NCBI RefSeq assembly: GCF_025465545.1
Contig: NZ_JAODMK010000024.1
Span: 28,882-92,881 of the forward strand
Length of the DNA stretch: 64,000 nucleotides
Origin: Naasia sp.
Lineage (GTDB): Bacteria; Actinomycetota; Actinomycetes; Actinomycetales; Microbacteriaceae
Direction of reading: 5' to 3'
The notes beneath the pieces are model-generated. The model was not told where the DNA came from. It saw only the letters and a program-made list of their open reading frames with translations, and ran no database searches. Position numbers and translations under genes: made by a program. Shown piece by piece: positions 43,001 to 52,634 of the stretch. Each line of letters starts with the position of its first letter. Position 1 is the stretch's first letter.

Positions 43001-43075
43001 CGCACCGAGCGCGCCCCGAGACGCCGAGCGCGCCCTGGCCATGAGTCGCGCTCGTCGTTTCAGGTAGCGCTGGGT
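43001..43075. repeat. Dispersed palindromic repeat family A, copy 2
   Basis: Arms CCCGAGACGCCGAGCGC (43015-43031) and GCGCTCGTCGTTTCAGG (43048-43064), again with a 16-nt loop, followed by TAGCGCTGGG. It lies between the convergent cupin and gltA genes. The right arm carries three differences from copy 3. Confidence 0.8.
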
Positions 43076-43096
43076 GGAGAAGCCGCCGGCCCCGGG

Positions 43097-44395
<1,299 letters not shown>

Positions 44396-44524
44396 GTGCG
44401 TCTCCTCGGTGGTCGTCGGGAAGGGGTTCGGCGGCGGCGCTCGTGGCCCCGGACGCTCCGATACAGCCTAGGCGCTGGCAGGTTGAGCCGTGGCATCGGC
44501 CGGAACGGCCCCGACCGCCCGTGA

Positions 44525-44851
44525 TCAGGCGTTCTCGTCCTGCGGGGGGAGCATGCTCACCACCGGGTGATCCTTGTGGATCACGCCGACCTTGGCGGCG
44601 CCGCCCGGAGAGCCGATGTCGTCGAAGAACTCGACATTGGCCTTGTAGTAGTCGGCCCACTTGTCGGGCAGGTCGTCCTCGTAATAGATCGCCTCGACGG
44701 GGCAGACGGGCTCGCAGGCGCCACAGTCCACGCACTCATCGGGGTGGATGTAGAGCATCCGGTCGCCCTCGTAGATGCAGTCGACGGGGCACTCGTCGAT
44801 GCAGGCGCGGTCCTTGAGGTCGACGCAGGGCAACGCGATGACGTAGGTCAC
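44525..44851 (-). CDS. fdxA: 7Fe-type ferredoxin (FdxA/FdxC-like)
   Basis: 108-residue ferredoxin. The Cys pattern C9, C17, C21, C25, C40, C43, C46 and C50 fits a [3Fe-4S][4Fe-4S] ferredoxin, with [15 protein letters not shown] and [19 protein letters not shown]. The C-terminal half is the long actinobacterial extension. It is an electron carrier for oxidoreductases, partner not indicated. GTG start at 44851 with a GAGAGGAATC Shine-Dalgarno. In many actinobacteria it precedes dapC; no dapC is present here. Confidence 0.95.
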   Translation of the reverse strand: MTYVIALPCVDLKDRACIDECPVDCIYEGDRMLYIHPDECVDCGACEPVCPVEAIYYEDDLPDKWADYYKANVEFFDDIGSPGGAAKVGVIHKDHPVVSMLPPQDENA

Positions 44852-44882
44852 TGGATGATTCCTCTCCCCCGCCAGTATCCCA

Positions 44883-45314
44883 TCAGCGGTTCCGGGCTCC
44901 CGAACCGCGAAGCCTCAGGGTGCGGGGCCAGGCGAGGATCACCGCGCAGACGAGGGTCGGCACGATGGTCCAGGCGAAGCCGGTCGGATTGGCGGGCAGC
45001 AGGGCCGATCCACTCGGTCCGGGGAGGGCGAGCACAGCCACTGCGACGACGGCGCCGAGCGCGGCGAGCGCGGCGTGCAGCCGGGAATCGAGGGCGATGC
45101 GCAGCCCCGCGACGAGGCAGGCGACGGCGAGGACCGCCGCGATGAGCCCCACTGGCAGGACGGCCGCCCCCGTCGACCAGGTCGCCTGATGGGCGAACGT
45201 GCCGATGGTGCCGGTCCCGACACCGAGGACGAGCGAGGACAGCACGCCCGCGATCCGCACGCCGAGGGACGGAGGAACCTCGTCGGTGCGCGAACGGGCG
45301 GAGGTCGGAAGCAC
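44883..45314 (-). CDS. Small four-helix membrane protein (DUF6113-like)
   Basis: 143 residues with about four transmembrane segments. It starts at GTG 45314, chosen because TAGACT ends 5 nt upstream and longer frames start inside a Gly/Arg-rich non-family stretch. Similarity to the DUF6113 family of actinobacterial membrane proteins near ferredoxin genes is remembered, not verified. It lies 31 nt upstream of fdxA, so a joint transcript is possible. Confidence 0.6.
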   Translation of the reverse strand: MLPTSARSRTDEVPPSLGVRIAGVLSSLVLGVGTGTIGTFAHQATWSTGAAVLPVGLIAAVLAVACLVAGLRIALDSRLHAALAALGAVVAVAVLALPGPSGSALLPANPTGFAWTIVPTLVCAVILAWPRTLRLRGSGARNR

Positions 45315-45403
45315 GCCGCAGTCTAGCCCGGCGTCCCTGTGCGACCCCGCTCCAGGTGGCCTCGTCTCGCCGCCGCGCCTGGACAGCCCACCCGAGGGAT
45401 GGG

Positions 45404-45409
45404 TAGGGT
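45404..45409 (+). promoter_or_regulatory. -10 candidate of the efeU promoter
   Basis: TAGGGT immediately upstream of the iron box at 45415-45433, so a bound repressor would cover the transcription start. Confidence 0.45.
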
Positions 45410-45414
45410 CGAAG

Positions 45415-45433
45415 TAAGGCAAGCCTTACCGAA
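45415..45433. promoter_or_regulatory. IdeR/DtxR iron box
   Basis: TAAGGCAAGCCTTACCGAA matches the IdeR/DtxR consensus TWAGGTWAGSCTWACCTWA at 17 of 19 positions and has 7-bp palindromic arms (GTAAGGC/GCCTTAC). It lies just downstream of TAGGGT and about 35 nt before the efeU start. This predicts iron-dependent repression of the uptake genes. Confidence 0.85.
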
Positions 45434-45466
45434 GTAGGCCCGCTCATCCAGGAGAAGTGACCCCCG

Positions 45467-46321
45467 TTGCTCGCGAACTATCTGATCGGCCTGCGTGAAG
45501 GCCTCGAGGCCGGACTCGTCGTCGGCATCCTCGTCGCCTACGTGCGCAAGCTCGGCCGCGCCGACCTGCTGCCCCGGCTGTGGCTGGGAATCGCCGCCGC
45601 CGTCATCGTCTCACTCGGGACCGGCGCGATCCTCACCTGGGGGCCCTACGGACTGAGCTTCCAAGCCCAGGAGCTGCTCGGCGGCGGGCTCTCCGCGATC
45701 GCGGTCGCCTTCGTGACCTGGATGATCTTCTGGATGGCGCAGCACGGCCGCTCCCTCAAGGGCGAGCTGCAGACGCGCCTCGACGCCGCCATCGCGGGCG
45801 CCGGTCTCGGCGTCGTCCTGGTCGGCACCCTCAGCGTCGGCCGCGAAGGAGTGGAGACAGCCCTGTTCGTCTGGGCCGCGGTCAGCTCATCGGGCAGCGC
45901 CGTGGGGGGCACCATCGCGGCGATCGGGGGGATCGTCAGCGCGGCCGGCCTCTCCTGGCTGGTCTACCGCGGTTTCGTCCGCATCAACCTGTCGCGCTTC
46001 TTCACCTGGACCGGCCTCTTCCTCGTCGTGGTCGCCGCCGGCGTGCTCTCCTACGCCATCGGCGACCTCCAGGAAGCGGGGGCGATCCCCGGCCATGGAG
46101 TGATCGCATTCAGCATGGCGGCGGTCGTGCCCCCCTCCTCCTGGTACGGCATGCTCCTCGCCGGCGTCTTCAACTTCACGGCCGAGCCCACCTGGGCCCA
46201 GGTGACCGCGTGGGGCCTCTACCTCGCGGTGGTCGCACCGCTCTTCCTCGGCAGGCTGCACGAGCGTCGTCCGGCCGCAGCCCCCCGCTCGCTTCCCGAT
46301 CCGGCGTCCTCCCCCGCCTGA
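45467..46321 (+). CDS. efeU: EfeU/FTR1-family ferrous or ferric iron permease
   Basis: 284-residue membrane protein with about seven transmembrane segments. The two REXXE iron-binding motifs are present: REGLE (about 10-14) and REGVE (about 126-130). It imports iron across the cytoplasmic membrane. TTG start at 45467 with an AGGAGA Shine-Dalgarno; the N-terminus matches the family (MLANYLIGLREGLE). It sits under the iron box at 45415-45433. The usual partners EfeB (peroxidase) and full-length EfeO are not present; a short EfeO-like lipoprotein follows. Confidence 0.93.
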   Translation: MLANYLIGLREGLEAGLVVGILVAYVRKLGRADLLPRLWLGIAAAVIVSLGTGAILTWGPYGLSFQAQELLGGGLSAIAVAFVTWMIFWMAQHGRSLKGELQTRLDAAIAGAGLGVVLVGTLSVGREGVETALFVWAAVSSSGSAVGGTIAAIGGIVSAAGLSWLVYRGFVRINLSRFFTWTGLFLVVVAAGVLSYAIGDLQEAGAIPGHGVIAFSMAAVVPPSSWYGMLLAGVFNFTAEPTWAQVTAWGLYLAVVAPLFLGRLHERRPAAAPRSLPDPASSPA

Positions 46322-46360
46322 CCTCCTGCCGTCCACCGGCGGCCTCCGACAGGATCTCCC

Positions 46361-46732
46361 ATGCTCCCTCGCGTCCTTCTCGTCTGCGCCGCAGCCACGC
46401 TCAGCGCCGCAGCCCTCACCGGCTGCGTCGCGAACGGCTCGGCTGCGGATGCCATCCACGTCGCGATAGCGGACAGCACCTGTGCGCCGGCCGTCGACTC
46501 GGCTCCCGCGGGCACCGTCACCTTCGAACTGGAGAACTCGGGCACCGACGTGAACGAGTTCTACATCCTCGCCGAGGACAAGAAGCGGATCGTCGGCGAG
46601 CAGGAGAACCTGACGCCGGGTCAGCAGGTCTCCTTCGTGGCGGAGCTGGAGAAGGGCACCTACTTCACGGCATGCAAGTTCCAGCAGTCCGGGCCTGCCG
46701 TGGGGCTCGCCGAGTTCACGGTCACCGACTGA
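46361..46732 (+). CDS. Cupredoxin-only EfeO-like lipoprotein
   Basis: 123-residue lipoprotein. The signal peptide ends in lipobox LTGC (C22). The rest is the N-terminal cupredoxin domain of EfeO, with NEFYIL, EQENLTPGQQ and YFTACKFQQ recognisable against E. coli EfeO. The large imelysin (M75) domain that normally follows is missing, and the next gene runs opposite, so no frameshifted remainder exists. It probably delivers or oxidises iron at EfeU. ATG start with an AGGATC Shine-Dalgarno. Confidence 0.8.
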   Translation: MLPRVLLVCAAATLSAAALTGCVANGSAADAIHVAIADSTCAPAVDSAPAGTVTFELENSGTDVNEFYILAEDKKRIVGEQENLTPGQQVSFVAELEKGTYFTACKFQQSGPAVGLAEFTVTD

Positions 46733-46750
46733 GGGCTCGAGGCACGCCTC

Positions 46751-47215
46751 TCAGGACCCGCTGGACTCGTTCGGCGTCACGGTGTAGTTGGCGACCCAGC
46801 CGTGGCTGCCGTCCTCGGTGAGCACGACCACCACGCCGTAGCTGTCGCTCGCGAAGGCGGCCCCACCCGCAGCGGTGGCATCGGACCCGCCGAGCAGCTC
46901 GAAGCCGGCGTCCTCCAGCTGGGAGCGGATGTCCTCGCCCGCCTGGGCGTCCGGCACGCGCACGGTCACGTTGAAGGCCTTGCCGGCGGCATCGCCCACG
47001 GCGATCCCGTAGACCACCTCGCCGTCGTAGAGCGGCACTTCCGAGGGAAATCCCTTCGGGACGCTTCCGCCGCCCAAGTCGACGTTGCCGCCGGTCGCCT
47101 TCTCGATGAGGCTCTCGATCGGATTGCCGCCGCATGCGGCGAGCGATGGCGCCAGCGCGAGGGCGACGAGGAGCGCGAGGGCACCGCGGCGGAACGAGCG
47201 CGAAGGGGACGGCAT
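46751..47215 (-). CDS. Hypothetical lipoprotein
   Basis: 154-residue secreted lipoprotein. The signal peptide ends in lipobox LAAC (about residue 28). The mature part contains VPLYDGEVVYGIAVG and FNVTVRVPDAQAGEDIRSQL, a mixed alpha/beta pattern without a known domain. Start ATG 47215 chosen because the signal peptide begins there. It is convergent to the EfeO-like gene with 18 nt between stops. No function is suggested. Confidence 0.75.
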   Translation of the reverse strand: MPSPSRSFRRGALALLVALALAPSLAACGGNPIESLIEKATGGNVDLGGGSVPKGFPSEVPLYDGEVVYGIAVGDAAGKAFNVTVRVPDAQAGEDIRSQLEDAGFELLGGSDATAAGGAAFASDSYGVVVVLTEDGSHGWVANYTVTPNESSGS

Positions 47216-47277
47216 AGCGCAGAGCCTGCCACGTGAGCGGGTGCGCCGCATCGAGGCGCGCGCCCCACTCGGGGACC

Positions 47278-47670
47278 TCAGCCCGCGGCGGCGCTCGCGA
47301 TCTGGATCAGGTTGCCGCAGGTGTCGTCGAGCACAGCCGTCCAGACCGGGCCCGTCTGCCTCGGCTCCTGGAGGAACCGCACGCCGAGTGCGGTGAGCCG
47401 GTCATGCTCCGCCCGCACGTCGTCGACGCCGAAGCTCGTGAACGGGATGCCGTCCGCCATCAGGGCCGCCCGGAACGGGGCGACCGCGGGATGGTCGCTG
47501 GGCTCGAGCAGGAGCTCGACGCCGTCCTCGGCTTCCGCCGAGACGACGGTCAGCCACCGGTACTCCCCCAGCGGCACATCGTTCTTCGCCACGAAGCCGA
47601 GCGTTTCCGTGTAGAACTCGAGCGCCTTCTGCTGGTCGTCCACGAACACGCTGGTGACGGTGATCCTCAT
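47278..47670 (-). CDS. VOC/glyoxalase-superfamily protein
   Basis: 130-residue single-domain VOC protein. The N-terminal beta-alpha-beta unit starts MRITVTSVFVDDQQKALEFY, and the second unit contains FTSFGVDDVRAEHDRLTALG, with VLDDTCGNLIQI at the end. A Glu in GVELLLEP and the terminal region suggest a divalent metal site, but one ligand set cannot be confirmed. It resembles the bleomycin-resistance/dioxygenase-like branch. Start ATG 47670 has a GGAGGATC Shine-Dalgarno. It is followed by other leftward genes but has its own ribosome-binding site. Confidence 0.88.
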   Translation of the reverse strand: MRITVTSVFVDDQQKALEFYTETLGFVAKNDVPLGEYRWLTVVSAEAEDGVELLLEPSDHPAVAPFRAALMADGIPFTSFGVDDVRAEHDRLTALGVRFLQEPRQTGPVWTAVLDDTCGNLIQIASAAAG

Positions 47671-47727
47671 TGCGCCGATCCTCCTCGACGTCCCTCGCGA
47701 GGACAAGAGCAGGAGGCGCAGGACGCG

Positions 47728-49647
47728 CTAGGCGTTCTGCTTCTTGAGGCGCGAGGTGGCGCGGGCACGTGCGGAGTGATCGAGCTCCACCTTGCGGATC
47801 CGCACGAACTCCGGAGTCACCTCGACGCACTCGTCCTCACGGGCGAACTCGAGCGCCTCCTCGAGCGTGAGCTTGCGCGACGGCGTCATCCGCTCGAAGT
47901 TGTCCGCAGTCGACTGACGCATGTTGGTCAGCTGCTTCTCCTTCGTGATGTTCACGTCCATGTCGTCGGCGCGCGAGTTCTCGCCCACGACCATGCCCTC
48001 GTAGACCTCCTGCGTGGGCTCGACGAAGAACGACATCCGCTCCTGCAGGTTCACGATCGCGAACGGGGTGACGACGCCGGAGCGATCGGCCACGATGGAG
48101 CCGTTCGTGCGGGTCGTGATCTCGCCCGCCCACGGCTCGTAGCCGTGCGAGATGGCGTTCGCGATTCCGGTGCCCCGGGTGCTCGTGAGGAACTCGGTGC
48201 GGAAGCCGATGAGGCCGCGCGAGGGAACGACGAACTCCATCCGCACCCAGCCGGTGCCGTGGTTGCTCATGCTCTCCATGCGGCCCTTGCGGGCGGCGAG
48301 GAGCTGCGTGATCGCGCCGAGGAACTCCTCGGGGGCGTCGATCGTGAGGTGCTCGAACGGCTCGTGGATCTTGCCCTCGATCCGGCGCGTGACCACCTGA
48401 GGCTTGCCGACCGTCAGCTCGTAGCCTTCGCGGCGCATCTGCTCGACGAGGATCGCGAGCGCGAGCTCGCCGCGACCCTGGATCTCCCAGGCGTCGGGAC
48501 GGCCGATGTCGACGAGCTTGATCGACACGTTGCCGACCAGCTCGCGGTCGAGACGGTCCTTCACCATGCGGGCGGTGAGCTTGTGGCCCTTGACCTTGCC
48601 GACGAGGGGCGACGTGTTGGTGCCGATCGTCATCGAGATCGCGGGGTCGTCCACCGTGATGGTCGGCAGGGGGCGCACGTCGTCGGCGTCGGCGATCGTC
48701 TCGCCGATCGTGATCTCCGGGATGCCTGCGATCGCGACGATGTCGCCGGGGCCGGCCGACTCGACCGGGAAGCGGGTGAGCGCACGGGTCATCAGCAGCT
48801 CGGTGAGCTTGACGGTCTGCACACTGCCGTCGTGCTTGACCCAGGCCACCTGCTGGCCCTTGCGGAGCGTGCCGTGGAAGACGCGGAGCAGGGCAAGGCG
48901 ACCGAGGAAGGGCGACGCGTCGAGGTTGGTGACGTGCGCCTGGAGCGGGTGCTCGTCGTCGTGCACGGGCGCCGGGATGTGCTTGAGGATCGCCTCGAAC
49001 AGCGGCTCGAGGTCGTCGTTGTCGGGCAACTCGCCGTTCGCAGGCCGGTTGTCGCTCGCGGCACCGTTGCGACCGGACGCGTAGACGGTCGGCACGTCGA
49101 GGATCGCGTCGAGGTCGAGGTCCGGGTGCTCGTCAGCCATGTCGCTGGCGAGGCCGAGGAGCAGGTCCTGGCTCTCCGCGACCACGTCGTCGATGCGCGC
49201 GTCGGGACGGTCGGTCTTGTTGACCAGAAGGATGACGGGCAGCTTGGCCTCGAGCGCCTTGCGCAGCACGAAGCGGGTCTGCGGCAGCGGGCCCTCGCTC
49301 GCGTCGACGAGCAGCACCACGCCGTCCACCATGGACAGGCCGCGCTCCACCTCGCCGCCGAAGTCCGCGTGCCCGGGGGTGTCGATCACGTTGATCGTGA
49401 TCGGGCCGCCGCTGCCGTGCTCGGCGGCGTGCTTGCCGTTGTAGAGGATCGCCGTGTTCTTGGCGAGAATCGTGATGCCCTTCTCACGCTCCAGGTCGTT
49501 CGAGTCCATCATCCGGTCCTCGCCCTCGAAGTGGGCGTCGAACGAGTTCGTCTGCCGAAGCATGGCGTCGACGAGTGTCGTCTTGCCGTGGTCGACGTGG
49601 GCGACGATCGCGACATTGCGCAGATCTGAGCGCGCGGTTGACGCCAT
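47728..49647 (-). CDS. typA: TypA/BipA ribosome-associated GTPase
   Basis: 639-residue translational GTPase. G1 [10 protein letters not shown] (about 17-26), G2 region [20 protein letters not shown]3 DTPGHADF and G4 NKTDRPDAR are complete. The C-terminal half has BipA domains III, V and the specific C-terminal domain. It assists ribosome assembly and translation under stress. ATG at 49647 with an AAGGA Shine-Dalgarno; the ATG nine bases upstream is too close to that site. A long GC-rich leader with a hairpin and T6 tract precedes it. Confidence 0.95.
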   Translation of the reverse strand: MASTARSDLRNVAIVAHVDHGKTTLVDAMLRQTNSFDAHFEGEDRMMDSNDLEREKGITILAKNTAILYNGKHAAEHGSGGPITINVIDTPGHADFGGEVERGLSMVDGVVLLVDASEGPLPQTRFVLRKALEAKLPVILLVNKTDRPDARIDDVVAESQDLLLGLASDMADEHPDLDLDAILDVPTVYASGRNGAASDNRPANGELPDNDDLEPLFEAILKHIPAPVHDDEHPLQAHVTNLDASPFLGRLALLRVFHGTLRKGQQVAWVKHDGSVQTVKLTELLMTRALTRFPVESAGPGDIVAIAGIPEITIGETIADADDVRPLPTITVDDPAISMTIGTNTSPLVGKVKGHKLTARMVKDRLDRELVGNVSIKLVDIGRPDAWEIQGRGELALAILVEQMRREGYELTVGKPQVVTRRIEGKIHEPFEHLTIDAPEEFLGAITQLLAARKGRMESMSNHGTGWVRMEFVVPSRGLIGFRTEFLTSTRGTGIANAISHGYEPWAGEITTRTNGSIVADRSGVVTPFAIVNLQERMSFFVEPTQEVYEGMVVGENSRADDMDVNITKEKQLTNMRQSTADNFERMTPSRKLTLEEALEFAREDECVEVTPEFVRIRKVELDHSARARATSRLKKQNA

Positions 49648-49683
49648 GGAGAACATCCTTGTGAGAGAGAGGGCCAGGTTCCG

Positions 49684-49737
49684 GCCGAAAAAAGGGGCTG
49701 AAGGGCGCGAGCGGCGCCCCAGCAGTCACTCAGTCTA
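49684..49737 (-). promoter_or_regulatory. typA leader with promoter -10 and possible attenuator hairpin
   Basis: On the minus strand TAGACT (49737-49732) is a good -10. The leader then forms a GC-rich hairpin (GGGCGC/GCGCCC, or GGGGC/GCCCC) directly followed by six T (49693-49688), which is the form of an intrinsic terminator. The typA start codon is about 40 nt further on, so it could act as a conditional attenuator. Confidence 0.45.
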
Positions 49738-49811
49738 ACGCACGAGCCCCTCGGACCCTTCCGAGCCCGCGATTCGCCGTGAGCGGACAGGCGCGACGGG
49801 TCGGCCTCCAC

Positions 49812-49897
49812 CTCTCGCTCAGCAGGCAGATCTACCTCCAGCAGGCAGAAATCGGCGAATGGGGCCGGTGAAGGAAGAAATGCCTGCTGAGGGAGAG
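49812..49897. repeat. Dispersed palindromic repeat family B, copy 2
   Basis: 17-nt arms CTCTCGCTCAGCAGGCA (49812-49828) and complement (49881-49897) with one mismatch around a 52-nt loop that again contains the arm core in direct orientation (CTCCAGCAGGCAGAA). It lies between the end of the dual ATPase gene and the typA promoter. Copy 1 is at 14022-14102. Confidence 0.8.
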
Positions 49898-49920
49898 GAA
49901 GAGGGGACGGAGCTGGGGGG

Positions 49921-51669
49921 TCAGATGCCGAGCTGGATGCCCGCTCCCGGGATCGCGTCGAGGAGGTCGCGGGTGTACTGCTCCTGCGGGGAGTCGAACA
50001 CCTCGTCGGTCGTCGCGGCCTCGACGATCTTGCCCGTCTGCATGACCGCCACCCTGTCGGCGATCACCCGGACGACGGCGAGGTCGTGGGTGATGAAGAG
50101 GTAGGTCAGGCCGAGCTCGCCCTGCAGGTCGGCGAGCAGCCGCAGGATCTGCGCCTGCACGAGCACGTCCAAAGCGGAGACCGCCTCGTCGAGCACCACG
50201 ATGTCGGGCTTGAGCGCGAGCGCACGGGCGATCGCGACGCGCTGCCGCTGACCGCCGGACAGCTCGTTCGGGTAGCGCCCGGCGATGACGCGCGGCAGCG
50301 ACACCTGGTCGAGGAGCTCGAACACGCGCTCACGCCGGCTCGTGCGATCGCCCACATGGTGCACCTTGAGCGGCTCCGCGATCGTGTTGCCGATGTTGTT
50401 GAGCGGATCGAGCGACCCGTACGGATCCTGGAACACCGGCTGCATCGCCCGGCGCAGCGACAGGAGATCCTTGCGGCGGGACAGCGAGTCGACCCGCTTG
50501 CCCTGCACCGTGATGGTGCCGCTCGTCGGGTCCTCCAGCTTGAGCAGCAGCTTGGCGACGGTCGACTTGCCCGACCCGGACTCGCCGACGAGGGCCATCG
50601 TGGTGCCCTTGTTGATCGTGAACGACACGTCGTCGACGGCAGCGAACTCGGTCTGCTTGAGGCCGCCGCTGCGGATCTTGAACACCTTGGTGAGGTTCTC
50701 CACCACGATCGCGGCCTCGGTGCTCGCCGCGAGCTGCTCGACGCGGACCTCGGCGGCGGACACCAGGTCGAACTCGCCGGCCGCCGACTCCGCGACCTGG
50801 ATCGAGCCGAGGCTCTTGCTGCTCGACTGGATGCGCCGCGAGGCGAGGCTCGGCGCCGCGGCGATCAGCCGCTGCGTGTAGGGGTGCAGCGGGTTCTGCA
50901 GGAGCTCGAGCGACGGACCGGACTCCACGATCTTGCCCTTGTACATCACGATGAGCTTCTCGGCCCGCTCCGCGGCGAGCCCCAGGTCGTGCGTGATGAA
51001 CAGCAGCGCCGTGCCCTCGTTCTGGGTGAGGGACTCGAGGTGGTCGAGGATCCGGCGCTGCACGGTCACGTCGAGTGCCGAGGTCGGCTCGTCCGCGATC
51101 AGCAGCTGAGGGTTCGACGCCAGGCCGAGGCCGATGAGCACCCGCTGGCGCATGCCTCCCGAGAACTGGTGCGGGAACTGCTTCATCCGCTTGTCGGCGT
51201 CGGCGAGGCCGGCCTGCTGGAGGACCTCGACGGCCTTCGCGCGCACGGCGCGCCGGCCCTTGGCGAGCCCGTTGGCCCGGATCGTCTCCTCCACCTGGAA
51301 GCCGACGCTCCACACCGGGTTGAGGTTCGACATCGGGTCCTGCGGAACGAAGCCGATGCGCTTGCCGCGCACGTCCTCGAGCTCGTGACGGTGGGCGGTG
51401 GCCAGGTCGCGGCCCTCGAGCAGCACCTGCCCGCCGAGGATCTCGCCGGTGCCGGGCAGGAGGCGGATGATCGCCGCCGCCGTCGTCGACTTTCCGGAGC
51501 CCGACTCCCCCACGATCGCGACGGTCTCGCCGCGGTCGATGGTGAAGCTGACCCCGTTCAGCGCGGGGACGACCCCGTTCTGAGTGCGGAAGCCGACCAC
51601 GAGGTCCTTGACTTCGAGGAGGTGTCCGGCCGGCGAGTAGCCGGGAGCTGAGGATGCGGCCACGCTCAT
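49921..51669 (-). CDS. Peptide ABC transporter, fused dual ATP-binding protein (DppD-DppF-like)
   Basis: 582 residues with two complete ABC domains: Walker A GESGSGKST at about 54-62 with signature FSGGMRQ, and a second GESGSGKST at about 355-363 with LSGGQRQ. Each half carries its own DEP(T/A)-type Walker B. The fusion does the work of separate D and F subunits. It is coupled to the DppC-type permease gene by a 4-nt ATGA overlap at 51666-51669. It energises dipeptide, oligopeptide or nickel import. Confidence 0.93.
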   Translation of the reverse strand: MSVAASSAPGYSPAGHLLEVKDLVVGFRTQNGVVPALNGVSFTIDRGETVAIVGESGSGKSTTAAAIIRLLPGTGEILGGQVLLEGRDLATAHRHELEDVRGKRIGFVPQDPMSNLNPVWSVGFQVEETIRANGLAKGRRAVRAKAVEVLQQAGLADADKRMKQFPHQFSGGMRQRVLIGLGLASNPQLLIADEPTSALDVTVQRRILDHLESLTQNEGTALLFITHDLGLAAERAEKLIVMYKGKIVESGPSLELLQNPLHPYTQRLIAAAPSLASRRIQSSSKSLGSIQVAESAAGEFDLVSAAEVRVEQLAASTEAAIVVENLTKVFKIRSGGLKQTEFAAVDDVSFTINKGTTMALVGESGSGKSTVAKLLLKLEDPTSGTITVQGKRVDSLSRRKDLLSLRRAMQPVFQDPYGSLDPLNNIGNTIAEPLKVHHVGDRTSRRERVFELLDQVSLPRVIAGRYPNELSGGQRQRVAIARALALKPDIVVLDEAVSALDVLVQAQILRLLADLQGELGLTYLFITHDLAVVRVIADRVAVMQTGKIVEAATTDEVFDSPQEQYTRDLLDAIPGAGIQLGI

Positions 51670-52634
51670 CGGAGCGCCCTCGCCTTCGGGTCGAGTGCGT
51701 CGCGGAGTGCCTCGCCGAGCAGGATGAAGCTCAGCACGGTGAGGGACAGCGCGATCGACGGGTAGATGAGGATCTGCGGATCCGTGCGGAGGTCCTTCTG
51801 CGCCTGGCTGATGTCGTTGCCCCAGGACATCACCCTCGAGCCCGGCAGGCCGACGCCCAGGAAGGACAGGGTCGCCTCGGCGGTGATCGCCGCCGCGAGC
51901 GAGAGCGTGGTGATCACGAGCACGGGCGCGATCGAGTTGGGCAGCACGTGCCGGAACAGGATCTGCATGCGCGACAGTCCGGTGGCGGTGGCGGCCATCA
52001 CGAAGTCGGAGTTCTTGACCCGCAGAACCTCCGAGCGCAGCACCCGGGCTGTCGAGGGCCAGGCGAAGATGCCGATCGCGGCGGCGATCACGAGGATGTT
52101 CCGCTGCTCGGAGAAGACCGACATGATGACGACGGCCGCGAGGATGTAGGGGATCGAGAAGAAGATGTCGCCCGCGCGGGAGAGCACCGTGTCGAGGAAG
52201 CCGCCGAAGAAGCCGGCCAGCGCGCCGAAGACGACGCCCACCGTCGTGGTCAGGATCACCACGAGGATGCCCACCGACAGCGAGGTCGAGGTGCCGTGGA
52301 TGATCCGCGAGTAGATGTCGCAGCCCTGCTTGTTGTAGCCCAACAGGTGCCCCGCGGACGGCCCGTCCTTGCTGTTGCCGAGATCGCAGCGGGTGGGGTC
52401 GACCTGGGTGAAGAGCCCTGGGAACAGCGCGACGAAGATCACGAACACGATGAGCACGCTGGAGATCCAGAACATGGGGCGGTGCCGCAGGTCCCGCCAG
52501 CCGTCGATCCAGAGGTTGCTGGGCTTCTCGTCCAGCTTGACCTGGTCGACGCTCGCGACCGGCGTCTCCTCGATGTCGGCCACGAAGTGGGCCGCGGACC
52601 GGGTGCGCTCGGGGGTCGGACGGTCACTTGACAT
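51666..52634 (-). CDS. Peptide ABC transporter permease (DppC-like)
   Basis: 322-residue integral membrane protein. A long N-terminal cytoplasmic segment precedes six transmembrane helices (the first at about 55-75). The EAA-type cytoplasmic loop MAATATGLSRMQILFRHVLPN is visible at about 222-242. It pairs with the DppB-type permease, whose gene it overlaps by 11 nt. ATG start. Confidence 0.93.
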   Translation of the reverse strand: MSSDRPTPERTRSAAHFVADIEETPVASVDQVKLDEKPSNLWIDGWRDLRHRPMFWISSVLIVFVIFVALFPGLFTQVDPTRCDLGNSKDGPSAGHLLGYNKQGCDIYSRIIHGTSTSLSVGILVVILTTTVGVVFGALAGFFGGFLDTVLSRAGDIFFSIPYILAAVVIMSVFSEQRNILVIAAAIGIFAWPSTARVLRSEVLRVKNSDFVMAATATGLSRMQILFRHVLPNSIAPVLVITTLSLAAAITAEATLSFLGVGLPGSRVMSWGNDISQAQKDLRTDPQILIYPSIALSLTVLSFILLGEALRDALDPKARALR

